Shown piece after piece: positions 10,058 through 20,999 of a stretch of 64,000 nt of DNA. Position numbers and translations under genes: made by a program. Source of the stretch: Diphasiastrum complanatum (lineage: Eukaryota; Streptophyta; Lycopodiopsida; Lycopodiales; Lycopodiaceae); assembly GCA_029204225.1 (NCBI GenBank), contig CM055108.1:9112601-9176600 (forward strand). The letters run 5' to 3'. Numbering within the stretch: position 1 is the stretch's first letter; each line of letters opens with the position of its first letter. The notes beneath the pieces are model-generated. The model was not told the origin of the DNA and searched no databases. It saw only the letters and a program-made list of their open reading frames with translations.

Positions 10058-10750
10058 CTCCTTGAATTCGGTGGAGATGTATTCTCCCCCATTATCTGAC
10101 CTTAGTGCTTTGATTCATTTGCCAGTTTGATTCTCAACATGCTCTTTGAATTGTCTGAATTTGATAAAATCCTCTGATTTCTGTTTAATAAAATAAACAA
10201 CTGTTCTTCTGGAGAATTCGTCAATAAAAGTAATGAAATACTTTGCATCTAGCAATGAAGGAGTTCACATAAGTCCACATATATCTGTATGAACAGCATC
10301 TAACAGATCTTTTGATGCATGCCTATGGTTTGATCTAAAAGGAATCCTAGCCTACTTTCCAAGGATGCAGCTATGACAGACAGGGAGATCGACCTTTCCA
10401 AAAGGATAGTCGAGATCAAGAATCATGGATTGTCTGGACATGTTCAAAACCGATGCATAATTCAAGTGTCCTAAGCGATGATGCCATAGTAATGCTTTAA
10501 TGACTAGAACAAAGGTTTTCAAGGCTTGACTAGACTCAGAATAACAATGTGCCAATCTATATAAGTAACTCTGCTTCTTGCCGAGTGCAAGGATGTTATT
10601 ACTCCTATCAATAATTTTGCATTGATCATATTCAAATTCTACCTTATGACCTAAATTTGTGATTCTACTTACTGATAACATATTTGTAGAGAGTTTAGAA
10701 ATATATAAGACCTTTGATAGTAGTTTGAATTGATCATGCTGGAACCGCAA
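10058..10750 (-). pseudogene. Copia protease-end to integrase fragment, minus strand
   Basis: The open part 10352-10750 has the pre-integrase region: SKLSTNMLSVSRI, WHHRLGHLNYASV (zinc His residues) and CHSCILGK (zinc Cys residues). Downstream codons continue into the integrase core with HTDICG and RSDNGGEY, carrying the first two Asp of the DDE triad, but with stops. The sequence breaks at 10057 where N1 begins, which fits N1 having entered this integrase gene. Confidence 0.75.
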
Positions 10751-10756
10751 TCTTAT

Positions 10757-11635
10757 AGTATCTACCAGTTGCTTTTGAAAGCAAGAGGATGGATCTTGTT
10801 CAGACTAGGTATTCTACCTATGAGAAGGAGCTTTTTGCAGTCATTCACGCATTAAAAATCTGGAGGCATTATCTTTATGGTGCCAGATTTATGGTGATGA
10901 CTGATCACCAATCTCTTAAGTACATTTTGATGCCAAGGACCTTCGTGGCCATAAGGCTAGATGGTCGAAACTCATTCAAGAGTTTGTATTCAATATTAAG
11001 TATCATAAAGGTACGTCAAACAATGTTGTTGATGCCTTGAGTTGGATTGGAGAGACTAATTAGCTATGTTTTGCTGAAATCCAATCTGATTTTTATCTTT
11101 CACTTTGGGATCTTTGTCGAACCAATGGGTTTTTCAGTTGCATCTGGCTAGATGTCCTGATGGGAAATTCTAGATCTAGTGATGACCTTGGGATGCAGGA
11201 TCCCAAGCATTCTCGAATTGACAAGATACTCGAAGGCTATTCTATAAGGAATGGCTTGCTTTTCCGTAAGGAAGAGGTTTGTGTGTCGGATAGGGGGGAC
11301 TTGCGGGCCCAAATCCTATAGCAATGTCATGACAATCCTTGTGTTGTGGTCACCCAGGCATACAGAGGACACTTGACCTTGTCAGGCAAAATTTCTTCTT
11401 GCCAAAGATGAAAGGTCATGTCGAGGCATACATTCAAGGTTGTGAACAATGCCGACAAAATAACGCAAAAAGACTCAAAGTTGTGGGTCTTCTACATCCC
11501 TTGGAAATTCCCAACAAGAAACGAGAAAGTATTGCAATGGATTTTGTGATTGGACTCCCTAAAATTCGGAGTGGTCACGATGTCATTTGGGTGGTGGACG
11601 ACTCCCAGATTTTCCATGTTACCACATGCAAGTTT
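10757..11635 (+). pseudogene. Ty3/gypsy RNase H - integrase fragment
   Basis: RNase H of the gypsy type is recognisable from TRYSTYEKELFAVIHALKIW and VMTDHQSLKYI. A frameshift near 10940 moves the rest, including the VVDAL block near 11030, to another frame. From 11339 an open frame shows the integrase zinc domain (GHPGIQRTLDLVRQNFF, then CEQCRQN) and the first catalytic region (MDFVIGLP). Similarity stops near 11635. RT upstream and the rest of integrase are missing. Confidence 0.8.
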
Positions 11636-12278
11636 GCTAAGGATGAATTATATTTGTTATCAAATCTGTATGAGACTCAAGATGCAGAGCAAGTTTCAGG
11701 CCAAATTGGGTGGTTATGCCAAATTTAGAGGTGGATTTGAGAGCACCATAAATTCTATCTGGATTTGGAGGTGTTGCTAGATCAAATTTTGCATTTTCAA
11801 GTATAGAAAGTGGATCTTTGTGGTCCAATCATCATTTGAATCAAATCACCTTATGGATGACTAATTTTTGAAACCACTTACTGGAATGTGGAGACAAAAA
11901 TTGCTCATGATTGTGGATGGTACATTTTATTAGATGAATTATCTAGATTTTAGCTTTTGCATGTAGATTTTGCTTGATTCAATATTTTGCATTTTTGGTG
12001 AAACCCTAAACTTGATAGGATCTCTTGATTTTCAAGTTTCTGGAATTTTCAAGAGTTGTTTCAATCTTAGTGTTGGCAAAAGTCCATCATATTGTGTTTT
12101 GATCTATTGTGATCAAAAAATCAAGATTCTATGTGCTAGGATTTGCTAGAAAGAGAAAAAGGAAAGGCTAGATTGTTTCCATATCTTTGTGATTTCTTCT
12201 TGAGTTTCATTTGTTGATTTTCAAAGGAGTGCTAAGTACATTGGAACATGTTCAAAGAGAAGATCAGAACATTGCAAC
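11636..12278 (+). other. Probable copia leader
   Basis: No supported gene. The end of the stretch leads directly to a copia gag start and its composition resembles other leaders here. No primer-binding site was found, so its upstream end is missing. Confidence 0.35.
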
Positions 12279-12642
12279 ATGGCAACCTCAAGTGGATTCA
12301 TGTTGGAAGGCAATGATAGCCTACCTCAATTAACTATTCTACTTGGAAGATAAGGATGGAATCCTTGCTAGAGATGAATGAGTTGATGATTATTGTTGTA
12401 GGTGTGGAGGAGAGACCTTTGGCACCTCAAGAAAAATTGAGGTATGACAAGAGGACAAAGAAATCTCTACATATGATCAAGATGAATGTTACAAATGAAC
12501 TTCTCAAGGAAGTTGGTAAGTGTACTTCATCAAATGAGACTTGGGAAACTTTAAAGAAGCTTTATGAGTCAAAGTCTACATCAAGGGTTCTAACTAGTAG
12601 GAGACAAATATTTCAAAGTATGCAAAAGAAGGATGAAAGTAA
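12279..12642 (+). pseudogene. Copia gag N-terminal fragment
   Basis: The ATG at 12279 opens a gag-like start. A frameshift near 12330 moves the NYSTWKIRMES block into the frame of 12356 onward. The rest (PLAPQEKLRYDKR, MIKMNVTNELLKEVG, TWETLKKLYESKS, RRQIFQSMQKKDES) aligns with R1 and R7 gag. It breaks at about 12642, where a different LTR-like sequence begins. Confidence 0.75.
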
Positions 12643-13268
12643 TGGATTTCTATCCTCTCCATCCCTATTCTCTGCTAATCTAGATCCATTCATTAAGTTG
12701 CTATAAATATTTGTACAGTCACATGCTCTGAAGAAATACATTTGTTTCCTGACAATCTGCAGAAATACAAAGGAATCAGTTATAGTGTTAGGCGATAGTT
12801 CGGACACCTCTTCTTGGACGGCCACCTTCTCTTACTCGGCTATCATTGATTGTTCGGCCATACCTGATTGGTCGTTCATCCTAGACCATCTGGGCAGATT
12901 CTCTTATTCGGCCTATCTCGAAGAATCGGCCACAATTTAACTATCAAGCGTACCAACAAGTATACACGTCATGACCAGATAAAATCAAATATTGTCGACA
13001 GCGACTGACAACAGCATGTAGTGTCTTAATCCATTTGTAAACCACAGATTAACCATTCTTTTAATTAGTTAGCCATGTGTATATATCCAACAACTTACCA
13101 GTTGTTTCGAGCTAAATTCTCTATCTACTAAGAGCACAATTGTCTTGTTATTTCTCTATGTTATCACAGAGTATCATCTCAAAAAGAATGCCTCTCTATC
13201 TGCATTCAGACTATATTTTTTACATGACTAATCTATCAATGTTCCATCAATTTAAGTTGTGTATGCTG
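12643..13268 (+). repeat. LTR of an older element, left part (target of R2)
   Basis: R2 splits a sequence that rejoins at 26682 and runs to a primer-binding-site-like TGGTATCAAAGC at 26993. The two halves are therefore read as one LTR of about 0.9 kb in plus orientation. TATAAATATT at 12702 could be its core promoter. The exact start is uncertain; a TG at 12643 is possible. Confidence 0.45.
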
Positions 13269-14760
13269 TGATGGGGCAAGGGAGATAGAAGAACGCGAAC
13301 GGAGAAGAGAGCAGGAATATTGCATAATAGCTCTCCCGTTCTAATCAACTGCTAAATGCAAAAACAGCCTAATAGACAACTTATGCTAAATGTAATCATA
13401 GCCTTAAGTGTTCTAATTGCCCAACAGGACCTTAAAAATTAATTCATACTCTGAAATAAGAGTACAGTCCACCGAAGAGATTAGAGATGGTTTGTGTGTG
13501 GTGTTACTGAAATCTGGTTCAATGTGAAATATAGTTCTAAAATAAATGGAAGAGCAATATGATAAGGTGAGTTCCTCAGGCGTCAAAGACAACCATCATC
13601 TAATCAGAAACTGAGGAGTCATAGACGTCCATGTTCTGATCAGAGTGAGTAAACAAGCACGATCAAACAGTAATGAAATTGCATTCAATCACAACAAGCA
13701 TTCATCTACGTTGTACACAAATAAAAACAAGCTCCTGTTATATTACACTAAAGCACAATACAAAATAGCAATTACAACCAAAATTAACTACGTAATTGGG
13801 ATGCTCAAACAATGTGTCTCATGGACGGAGCAACCACTAATCTGTGCTTGGATGATCTATTTATATATTTCATCCATGTATTAATTACGTTGAATGCTTG
13901 TCACCTAATTAAGAAAGCCATTGTACTTGGAAGTATATGGCTTTTGTGACAACTATACACAGTATATATACGGTCAACAAATCAGGAATGTTGACATGGA
14001 CCAGGACGTCGTAGATTCTCTCACTTCACATTCTACGTGAAGTGGTTTTCTCTCACTTTACAAATTTTAGGAAGTGACTGGGAACGTTCCTCGTTCAAAA
14101 TAGACGACCTTCGGCATTTTCTCTCTCTTCAGGATTTTCAAAAAAGCCGAAGGTGTCCTTAAAAAGACGAAGGTTCCCTTAAACAGTTTAATTCTTAAAA
14201 ATAGATGACCTTTGGAAATTGTCTCTCTCTTCGCATTTTTCGGGAATGCGAAAAAGCTGAAGGTGTTAAAAACAGTTAAACATTTAAACTTTAGACTTTT
14301 GAACTATGCAAGTGTCGCATTTCGGGGATATGTAAAAAATCCAAAGCTGTTGAAAACATAGTTCATTTTTGCAGACTGTCGTGACACTTAGAGTATTTCT
14401 GCAGATTGTCATGAAAGTAATGTATTTCTGCAAACTTGTTCTAAATGCTAATTTCGTGGAAGTCTTTGAAGATGGCCAAGTCTTCAATGACTTTAAATTA
14501 TTGAAATTAACATCTGAACTTTGAAATTATGACAGGATTGGTTACCCTTTGTTGGAGATCAATCGGAAGCCCATTGTAGACATTCTTCAAATAAATTGGT
14601 TGTCTAGGTTTGCAATTCCTACAGGTATCAGATGATCAGACATAGAACCAAATTTGGTTTCACCTAACCCTAGATCAATGATCAATAAACATGCAGGAGG
14701 AATCATGAGATATAAATTAGTCATTCACCAAGGAGGCAACTATGGGCTTAATTTTCAACA
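13269..14760 (-). repeat. R2 3' LTR
   Basis: About 1.49 kb. It contains foldback sequences: ACCTTCGGC at 14107 pairs with GCCGAAGGT ending at 14154, and a second related hairpin lies at about 14208-14262. ORFs at 13645-13884 and 14284-14487 are LTR sequence translated by chance. Confidence 0.88.
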
Positions 14761-14774
14761 GTCCCTCTTAAGGT
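14761..14774 (-). other. R2 polypurine tract
   Basis: On the minus strand a purine-rich run ending AAGAGGGAC directly precedes the 3' LTR start at 14760. Confidence 0.75.
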
Positions 14775-16567
14775 CACGGTTGGTGCCTTGGTATCTTTGT
14801 CAGGTTGAACATGTTGAAGAATTTCTAGTGCTTGATCTTGGGAAGTGCTTTGGTGAAGATGTCTACGACCATTTCTATTGTGGAGCAGTATTGAAGGATC
14901 AGTTGTCTTGAGAACTTTCTCCTGAATGAAATGATACTGGATTTTTATGTGTCTGGATTTGCCATGAAATCTAGGATTCAGTGATAGTGAAATACAGCTC
15001 AAGTTGTCACACAGAATGGTGGTAGCATTAAACTGAGTGTGATGTAGGTCATGAAGTAATAACTTGATCCATACAGCTTCTTTTGAAGCTTGACATACTG
15101 TGATGTACTCTATCTTTGTCGAAGAAAGCGAAACTGATGTCTACTTCCTTGAGTTCCACGAAATCGGTCCCCTTGCTAGATAGAAACAGAACTCGGAGGT
15201 AAATTTTCTGGTAGAGACTCTTCCTCCCCAATCTGAGTTGGAGTAGCCTAGCAGGACGAGTGGGTCGATATCATTTCCATCATAACATAATATGTGGTCT
15301 AAACTTTCCTGAATATATCTCATCACTCTCTTTAATGTTTTCCAATGAGAGATCCTAGGATTAGACATGAATTGACTTAACATACTAACAATGTATGCTA
15401 AATCTGGTCTAGTACACAACATTGCATACATTAGAGATCCAATTAGTGAATGATAAGAGTAGTTCGCTAAGTTGAGTACTTCAAGTGTCAGTCTCAGCAC
15501 AAGAAGGTTCAGTCAATACTATACTTGGATCCATTGGGTTATCAATTGGTTTGCAATCATATATATGAAACTTTTCTAAAATGCCTTTTAGATATGCCTG
15601 CTAGCTAAGATAGATCTTCTTCTAAAGTCTATCTCTAGTAATGTGAATTCCTAGCAAAGAATGAATAGCTCCTAAATCAGTCATGTCAAATTTCTTTGAC
15701 ATATCACTCTTAGTAGTGTGCAGAAGAGAAGTATTGTTAGACAAAATAAATGCATCATCTACGTAAAGAGTTATGTGAACTGAATTGGTGCCTATATGCT
15801 TTGAATAAATATTACAGTCAGCTGAATTGTTTTCAAATCCTAATTTAATGAGATAAGAGTTGATTCTATTGAACCATGCTCATGCGGCCTGTTTCAGATC
15901 GTAGATTGCTTTGTGCAGCTTGCAAACTTTGTGCTCTTGGCCTTTGACTTCAAATCCTTCTGGTTGGAAGGTGTACAGCTCCTCTTTGACATTGTCATTG
16001 AGAAATGATGTCTTGACATCCATTTGGTGCATTTCGAGGTCTTCCGCGACTGCTAACACAATCAAAGTCCTGATTGACTGCATCTTGATGACAGGACTAA
16101 AATTTTTTTGATAATCCACTCCTGGACTTGAGTGAATCCTTTAGCCACTAGTCGTGCTTTCCATTTTGCAATGGAACCATCAGAGTTGATCTCCTTCTTG
16201 AAGATACACTTGTTGTCGATAACTCTCTTGTGAGTGGGGAAGTCGACCAGTTTCCAAGTTTGATTCGTCAAAAGTGAGTTATACTCACTTTCCATAGCTT
16301 CTTGCCACTTCACAGCATTCTTGGAGCTATTTGCTTTAGCTAGGCTCTCTGGTTCTTTTGATGAAGTCCAGAATGATTGAGGTGCATACCTCTCAGAAAC
16401 TGTTCGAGTCCGTGAGGATCTACGAACGTTGGGTTGACCAGGATGCGATGATGCTTCTTCTTGAATTTCTTCAGATCTGTTCGAGCTAGCTTGGTCTAGT
16501 CTAATGACAAGTACTGTCAACTGCTCGGCTTCTGTAGTTGTAGGTCTAGGTTCTGTAGAAGCAACAT
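14775..16567 (-). pseudogene. R2 reverse transcriptase - RNase H
   Basis: From the right: the hinge and RT start are open in 16062-16567 (KWQEAMESEYNSLLTNQTW, KARLVAKGFTQV). A frameshift near 16135 follows. QMDVKTSFLND and AIYDLKQAA are in 15880-16119. The YVDD motif is present near 15760 in an interrupted frame. 15141-15500 carries LIGSLMYAMLCTRPDLAY and the first RNase H Asp block. The last RNase H part, to 14762, is frameshifted. All blocks are recognisable, but no continuous protein remains. Confidence 0.88.
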
Positions 16568-16568
16568 T

Positions 16569-17181
16569 TGTCAAAATATTAAAAAATCTATCTAATGTTG
16601 TGATTATGGGTCCTAAAAATGCCAAAGATGAATTGAGCTCTTTTGGCTTAGTATAGACCCATCTTAGAATAAAATATTCAAGGTAGGTAGAAGTAGAAAC
16701 TCGAGCTACCATAGGAATTGCCATTTGTACTTTACATGCCACATTTAATGCATGAAAAGACTATGTGGCACAATCAGACATAGTGAGGTGGCTTGGATAA
16801 GTCTAGATAGCTTGAGAGGTGGATCCACAACTCCAATTCAACTTAAATTAGGAGAAGAGTCCATGGATCTATATATATGTGATGTACTCTCATTGAGAAA
16901 ATGATGAAATTTGTGTGTAATGCAAATTTGGAGACAAGCTCTTTGTGTCCTCTCTCTCTCCACGAGTTTTGTACTTGCTATTTTCTCTCTCTAGCCGAGT
17001 AGAGGCATTTATGATGCTTTGTCTTATGTTTTGTTGACAGATCTTGCTTGTAACACAATAATACTGCTTGTATGATCAGCTTTCCTATTAACAACCAATG
17101 CTAGTCTGATCTTTATGGTGTTATTGTGCTTAGGAGATAAAAAATACATGTGTAGGGCATCCCACACATGTGAACTCAACA
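16569..17181 (+). repeat. R3 5' LTR
   Basis: 613 bp, TG...CA. TATATATAT at 16870-16878 is a likely core promoter. Near the end it carries the CACA(C/T)GTG-type palindrome (17162-17171), also present in the 3' copy as CACACGTGTG at 22896-22905. Confidence 0.92.
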
Positions 17182-17937
17182 TGGTATCAGAGCCTACCTA
17201 AGTTTTACAAGAAAATCTAATCAAAAAGTTTGCAGATCTGATCATATTTCAAGCTAGGAATTGTCTAGATTCTACGTTCTAGCTAGTTTGCAGTTTTCTT
17301 GTGATTCTGATCTATAAACCACATTGAATGGGCTAGATCAGGTACTGTACGGAATTTCAGGTGCTGGCACGTGTGAAATCCGCCCATTTTCAGATTGGTG
17401 GTTCTCTCTCACCTCAGATCCAAATTTCAAGCAAATTAGCCCACTAGAAAGCTAGAAATGTGTAGAATCTGATGCAATTTGAATCATACAATTGGATAAG
17501 CCAATCAGAAGCTATAAGATTTTGAAGAGTAATAGGTAGGGTGCCTAGACCTATGGCAAATCGTGTGTACATGTCATTTATTGCTTGAATGGTCACAAAA
17601 ATCATCCAGAAGCTGTATAATCTCATATATATGTGATTTAGACAAAACTCATAGGTTCTAGGCAGATTGTTTTATACAAATAGATTGTATTTGAGTCAAT
17701 TTGACATTGTTGAAATATTTCACATGTGTGAAATTCAGAGAACCATAACTTTTGCCATACTTCATCTTTTTTTATGATTCAAATCTTGTTTTAGAGAGAT
17801 TGTCAAGCTAGTGAGATCTATCTCACAGTTTTTTTGCTGAGTCTTACATAGGATTTGGTTCTGTACCCTTGATTGGTTCCTATAGTGAGAAGATAAGCAA
17901 TTCTTTCATCCATCTTTTTTGATTTCCATCATTCTTT
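17182..17937 (+). other. R3 primer-binding site and leader
   Basis: TGGTATCAGAGCC at 17182-17194 directly follows the LTR. The leader holds GTACTGTAC (17342-17350), GCACGTGTG and CACATGTGTG (17721-17730), and no long plus-strand frame. Confidence 0.88.
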
Positions 17938-18603
17938 ATGACTTCAATAGGTGTCTTTCTATTAGAAGCAAGTGAAAGATTGTCAATCTCCAATTACTCA
18001 ATTTGGAAGATTAGAATGGAATCTTTCTTAATACTACAAGATGTGATGGATATTGTACTTGGCATTGAAGAAGAACCACAAATTCCTCAAGAAATTCCAA
18101 AGTACAAAAAGAGAGCCAGGATGGCTCTGCATTATATAAAGATGAATGTCTCAAATGACATCTTAAGAGAAATTGGTGCTTGTACTAATGCCAAAGATGC
18201 TTGGGATACCCTCAAGTCTATCTATGAGGCAAAAAATACTTCTAGACTTCTAACACTAAGAAACCAAATTTTTCAAAGTGTACAGAGAAGTGATGAATGT
18301 GCTTCATCTTATGTAATGAGAGTTAAAGACCTCCATAGAGAGTTGTCATGCATAGGAGACTATATCAACCAAAATGAACTTGTTCAAGTCATACTTAATG
18401 GGTTAAAGGAGGAATATGACAACCTTGTTCAGAGTTATGCCATTAAGGAGGAGCTACCAAGTTTGGAAGCACTCCAAAGTGTGCTCATTTTTGAAGAATC
18501 AAGACAAGAGTATAAACTCTTGAAAATGGAGAGACTGTCTCTCAACATTGATGGTAAAGCTCTCTTTACCAAAGACAAGCACAAGACAAGAAGTAAGAAT
18601 TAA
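17938..18603 (+). CDS. R3 gag
   Basis: 221 codons with the start MTSIGVFLLEAS, NYSIWKIRMES near residue 20 and the UBN2-type helical capsid region to about residue 185. The gag ends at a TAA (18601-18603) after RSKN. The same frame continues past the stop through a Ser/Lys-rich linker to the zinc knuckle. R4 has a stop at the matching place. The capsid itself appears undamaged. About 80% similar to R4 gag by eye. Confidence 0.88.
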   Translation: MTSIGVFLLEASERLSISNYSIWKIRMESFLILQDVMDIVLGIEEEPQIPQEIPKYKKRARMALHYIKMNVSNDILREIGACTNAKDAWDTLKSIYEAKNTSRLLTLRNQIFQSVQRSDECASSYVMRVKDLHRELSCIGDYINQNELVQVILNGLKEEYDNLVQSYAIKEELPSLEALQSVLIFEESRQEYKLLKMERLSLNIDGKALFTKDKHKTRSKN

Positions 18604-19731
18604 CACCAATCCTCTTCAAGCAAGAACAATCTTATTTCCAAGGAGGAAGGAGATGAGGATGAGTCCTCTCAAGCTTCCACATCCAAGAAGAAGAAGAAAA
18701 ACATCAAGTGTTTCTTTTGTGGCAAGAAGGGGCATTATGCCACCAATTGCTTCAAGAAGAAGAGTCAATTCAAGCAAGCCAACATTTCTAATGAAGAGAA
18801 GGAAGATGCTCATGCAAGTGATGGAGAGAGATCTCTTATGGTCTCGAGATTTTCTTCATCACCTTTCAAGAAGGATGGTTCGTGGTATATCGACAGTGGA
18901 GCTTCCTCACATATGTGTAGCTCCAAGTATTTTTTTTCATCCATGTCACCTTATGAAGGAGCCAAGAAGTCCATCTACACAGCAAATGATCATGAGTGTG
19001 ATATTGAAGGCATAGGGACCATTCCCTTAAAGCTTTCTTCATCAAAAGTTCTTTCTCTGTCCAATGTACTTTTTGTTCCCAAGTTAACAAAAAATCTTAT
19101 TAGTGTTGGGAAATTGTTTGATAGTGGACTAGATGTGAATTTCAATGTTGATACATGTACAATCAAGAAGCATGATGAAATCCTTGCATTTGGGTCTAGA
19201 TATGGTGGAATCTACAAGCTTGATCCCAAAGAGTATGCTAACTCTTGTGATAGTGCTTTTGCTACTCATATGTCTTTGGAGGAACTATGGCATAGAAGGT
19301 TGGGACATCCTAACTATAATTCTATGGTGTCCATGGTCAATAAAGCCAAAGCTATTGGCTTGCCTAATCTTATCTCCAAGAATTTCAAGCCATGTGAGGC
19401 TTGTGCCATATCTAAGTCTCATAAGAAGCCTTTTTCAAAGTCATCTACCAAGACTACACATCCATTGGAGCTCATACACTTGTATGTGCACTTCTCATCT
19501 TCAAAGAGCAAGGGTGGTGCTACTTGCTTTGTAACTTTCATTGATGATTTCACTATATTTACTTGGGTATATCTTCTAGCTTCAAAATCTATGGTGTTTG
19601 ACTATTTCCTAAAGTTCAAAGCTCTAGTTGAAAAGCAATTTTCTTACAAAATCAAGATTCTCAGAAGTGATGGAGGTGGTGAGTACACTTCCAATAAATT
19701 TCATGATTATTGTGAGCTTGTAAGGCATTAA
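18604..19731 (+). CDS. R3 zinc knuckle - protease - integrase core
   Basis: In frame with gag beyond the [17 protein letters not shown] is a canonical CCHC knuckle, [11 protein letters not shown] is the aspartic protease site, and [11 protein letters not shown] with CEACAISKS forms the integrase zinc domain. In the catalytic core the first Asp appears lost: the block reads IHLYVHF where relatives have IHSDVHF. The second is present (RSDGGGEY). The frame ends at 19731 through a frameshift near 19722, just before the Glu-bearing block. The encoded integrase would be inactive. Confidence 0.88.
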   Translation, partial: HQSSSSKNNLISKEEGDEDESSQASTSKKKKKNIKCFFCGKKGHYATNCFKKKSQFKQANISNEEKEDAHASDGERSLMVSRFSSSPFKKDGSWYIDSGASSHMCSSKYFFSSMSPYEGAKKSIYTANDHECDIEGIGTIPLKLSSSKVLSLSNVLFVPKLTKNLISVGKLFDSGLDVNFNVDTCTIKKHDEILAFGSRYGGIYKLDPKEYANSCDSAFATHMSLEELWHRRLGHPNYNSMVSMVNKAKAIGLPNLISKNFKPCEACAISKSHKKPFSKSSTKTTHPLELIHLYVHFSSSKSKGGATCFVTFIDDFTIFTWVYLLASKSMVFDYFLKFKALVEKQFSYKIKILRSDGGGEYTSNKFHDYCELVRH

Positions 19732-19734
19732 AAG

Positions 19735-20622
19735 GGAGTTTTCTTGTGCATATACACCATCTCAAAATGGGGTGGCTGAAAGAAAGAATAGAACATTGTG
19801 TGAATGTGCCAAAACCATCAGAATTGAGGCATCTTTGCTAAAAGACTTTTGGGGTGAGGCTATCAATTGTTCAAACTATCTTTGCAATAGACTCCCTCAT
19901 GTTGCACTTGGAGGAAAGTCACCATATGAAGCACTCTATTTGAAGAAACCTAAGGTTGAACACCCTAGAGTATTTGAATGCATATGCTTTGTCCATATTC
20001 CCTTGGAAATGAGAAAGAAGGATGATCCTTGTGCAAGCAAAGGAGTAATGGTTGGATATTCATCCAACAAGAAAGCCTATCGAATCTACATGCTCTCTAC
20101 CTCTAAAGTAATTGATAGTAGAGATGTAGTTTTTCATGAAGAAGAAAAGTTCAATCTTGGAAGGGCCGAGATCAAGCAACCTCAAAATCTATCACCTATT
20201 GTTATTGAAGACAATCAACATATGGAGGAGTCAAGATTTGAAGATGGAAGTCCTCGAAATTTCACTCCTAGAAGATCCATGAGGGAGAGATCCAAGCCCA
20301 AGAGGCTCACTTATGATGACAAAGGAAAACAAGTGGATCTTGATTCCACTTATGCTTATTTTGTTTCTCATGAGGAGCCCAAAGATGTTCAAGAATCCCT
20401 CAATACCAAGGAGTGGCATGAGGCCATGAAGATTGAATATGATGCCTTGATCACCAACCACACATGGGAGCTCGTGGATCCACCACCTTACATCATATCA
20501 TTGGATGCAAGTGGGTGTTCAAGATCAAGTACAATCATGATGGCTCCATCAACAAGTACAAGGCAAGAATATGTGCTAAAGGCTTTGCACAAATATATGG
20601 CCTTGACTATGAAGAAACCTTT
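19735..20622 (+). pseudogene. R3 integrase C-terminus, hinge and RT start
   Basis: The open frame 19772-20743 starts at the QNGVAERKN-equivalent block, with the integrase Glu in ERKN. It continues through CNRLPHVALGGKSPYEAL, the GKQVDLDST hinge and EWHEAMKIEYDALITNHTW. A frameshift near 20490 moves the KWVF block to another frame. The reading stops at EETF, where the MITE-like repeat is inserted at 20623; the ORF tail beyond it is not RT. Confidence 0.85.
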
Positions 20623-20999
20623 CATTAGAGGAGTTCTAGATCCAAAAAAGACCCTTTGTAAAGATTCTTCTTATAATTTTTCTCAATTTTTTATTACACA
20701 TGGACCAATTAAAACACTCAAATTTGAAATCTACGTAACGTAACTTTTTGAGTCCACATTTTGATTACACACTAAAAATGGCATAACTTTTTAGTGGTAA
20801 GTCCGAATACAGCAAAGTTTAGTGCATTGGAAAGTGCTCAACAAGGGCTTCCAATGATATGTTAGATGACATGCTTCTGATGTACAATTAAAAAGTTATG
20901 GCAAGTCAAAAGTATTAGTGTTATAATATTTTAATAATATAAACTACATCTTGCACGAATTCTTAAAGGGTCTTTTTGGAGTTTAAAACTCCTCTAATG
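20623..20999 (+). repeat. MITE-like repeat, copy 2 (377 bp, terminal inverted repeats)
   Basis: Begins CATTAGAGGAGTTCTAGATC and ends with the near reverse complement ...CTCCTCTAATG. The terminal repeats extend about 40 bp with mismatches (CCAAAAA, GACCCTTT). It sits exactly between the RT codons for F and A of the EETF/APVAKM block, with no visible target duplication. It has no coding capacity. I cannot assign a DNA transposon superfamily. Confidence 0.75.

Noticed and set aside
18548-19534. Long frames overlapping R3 protease-integrase in other frames (18548-19015, 19145-19534)
   Set aside because: They are shadows of the R3 pol frame, which carries the knuckle, protease and integrase motifs.
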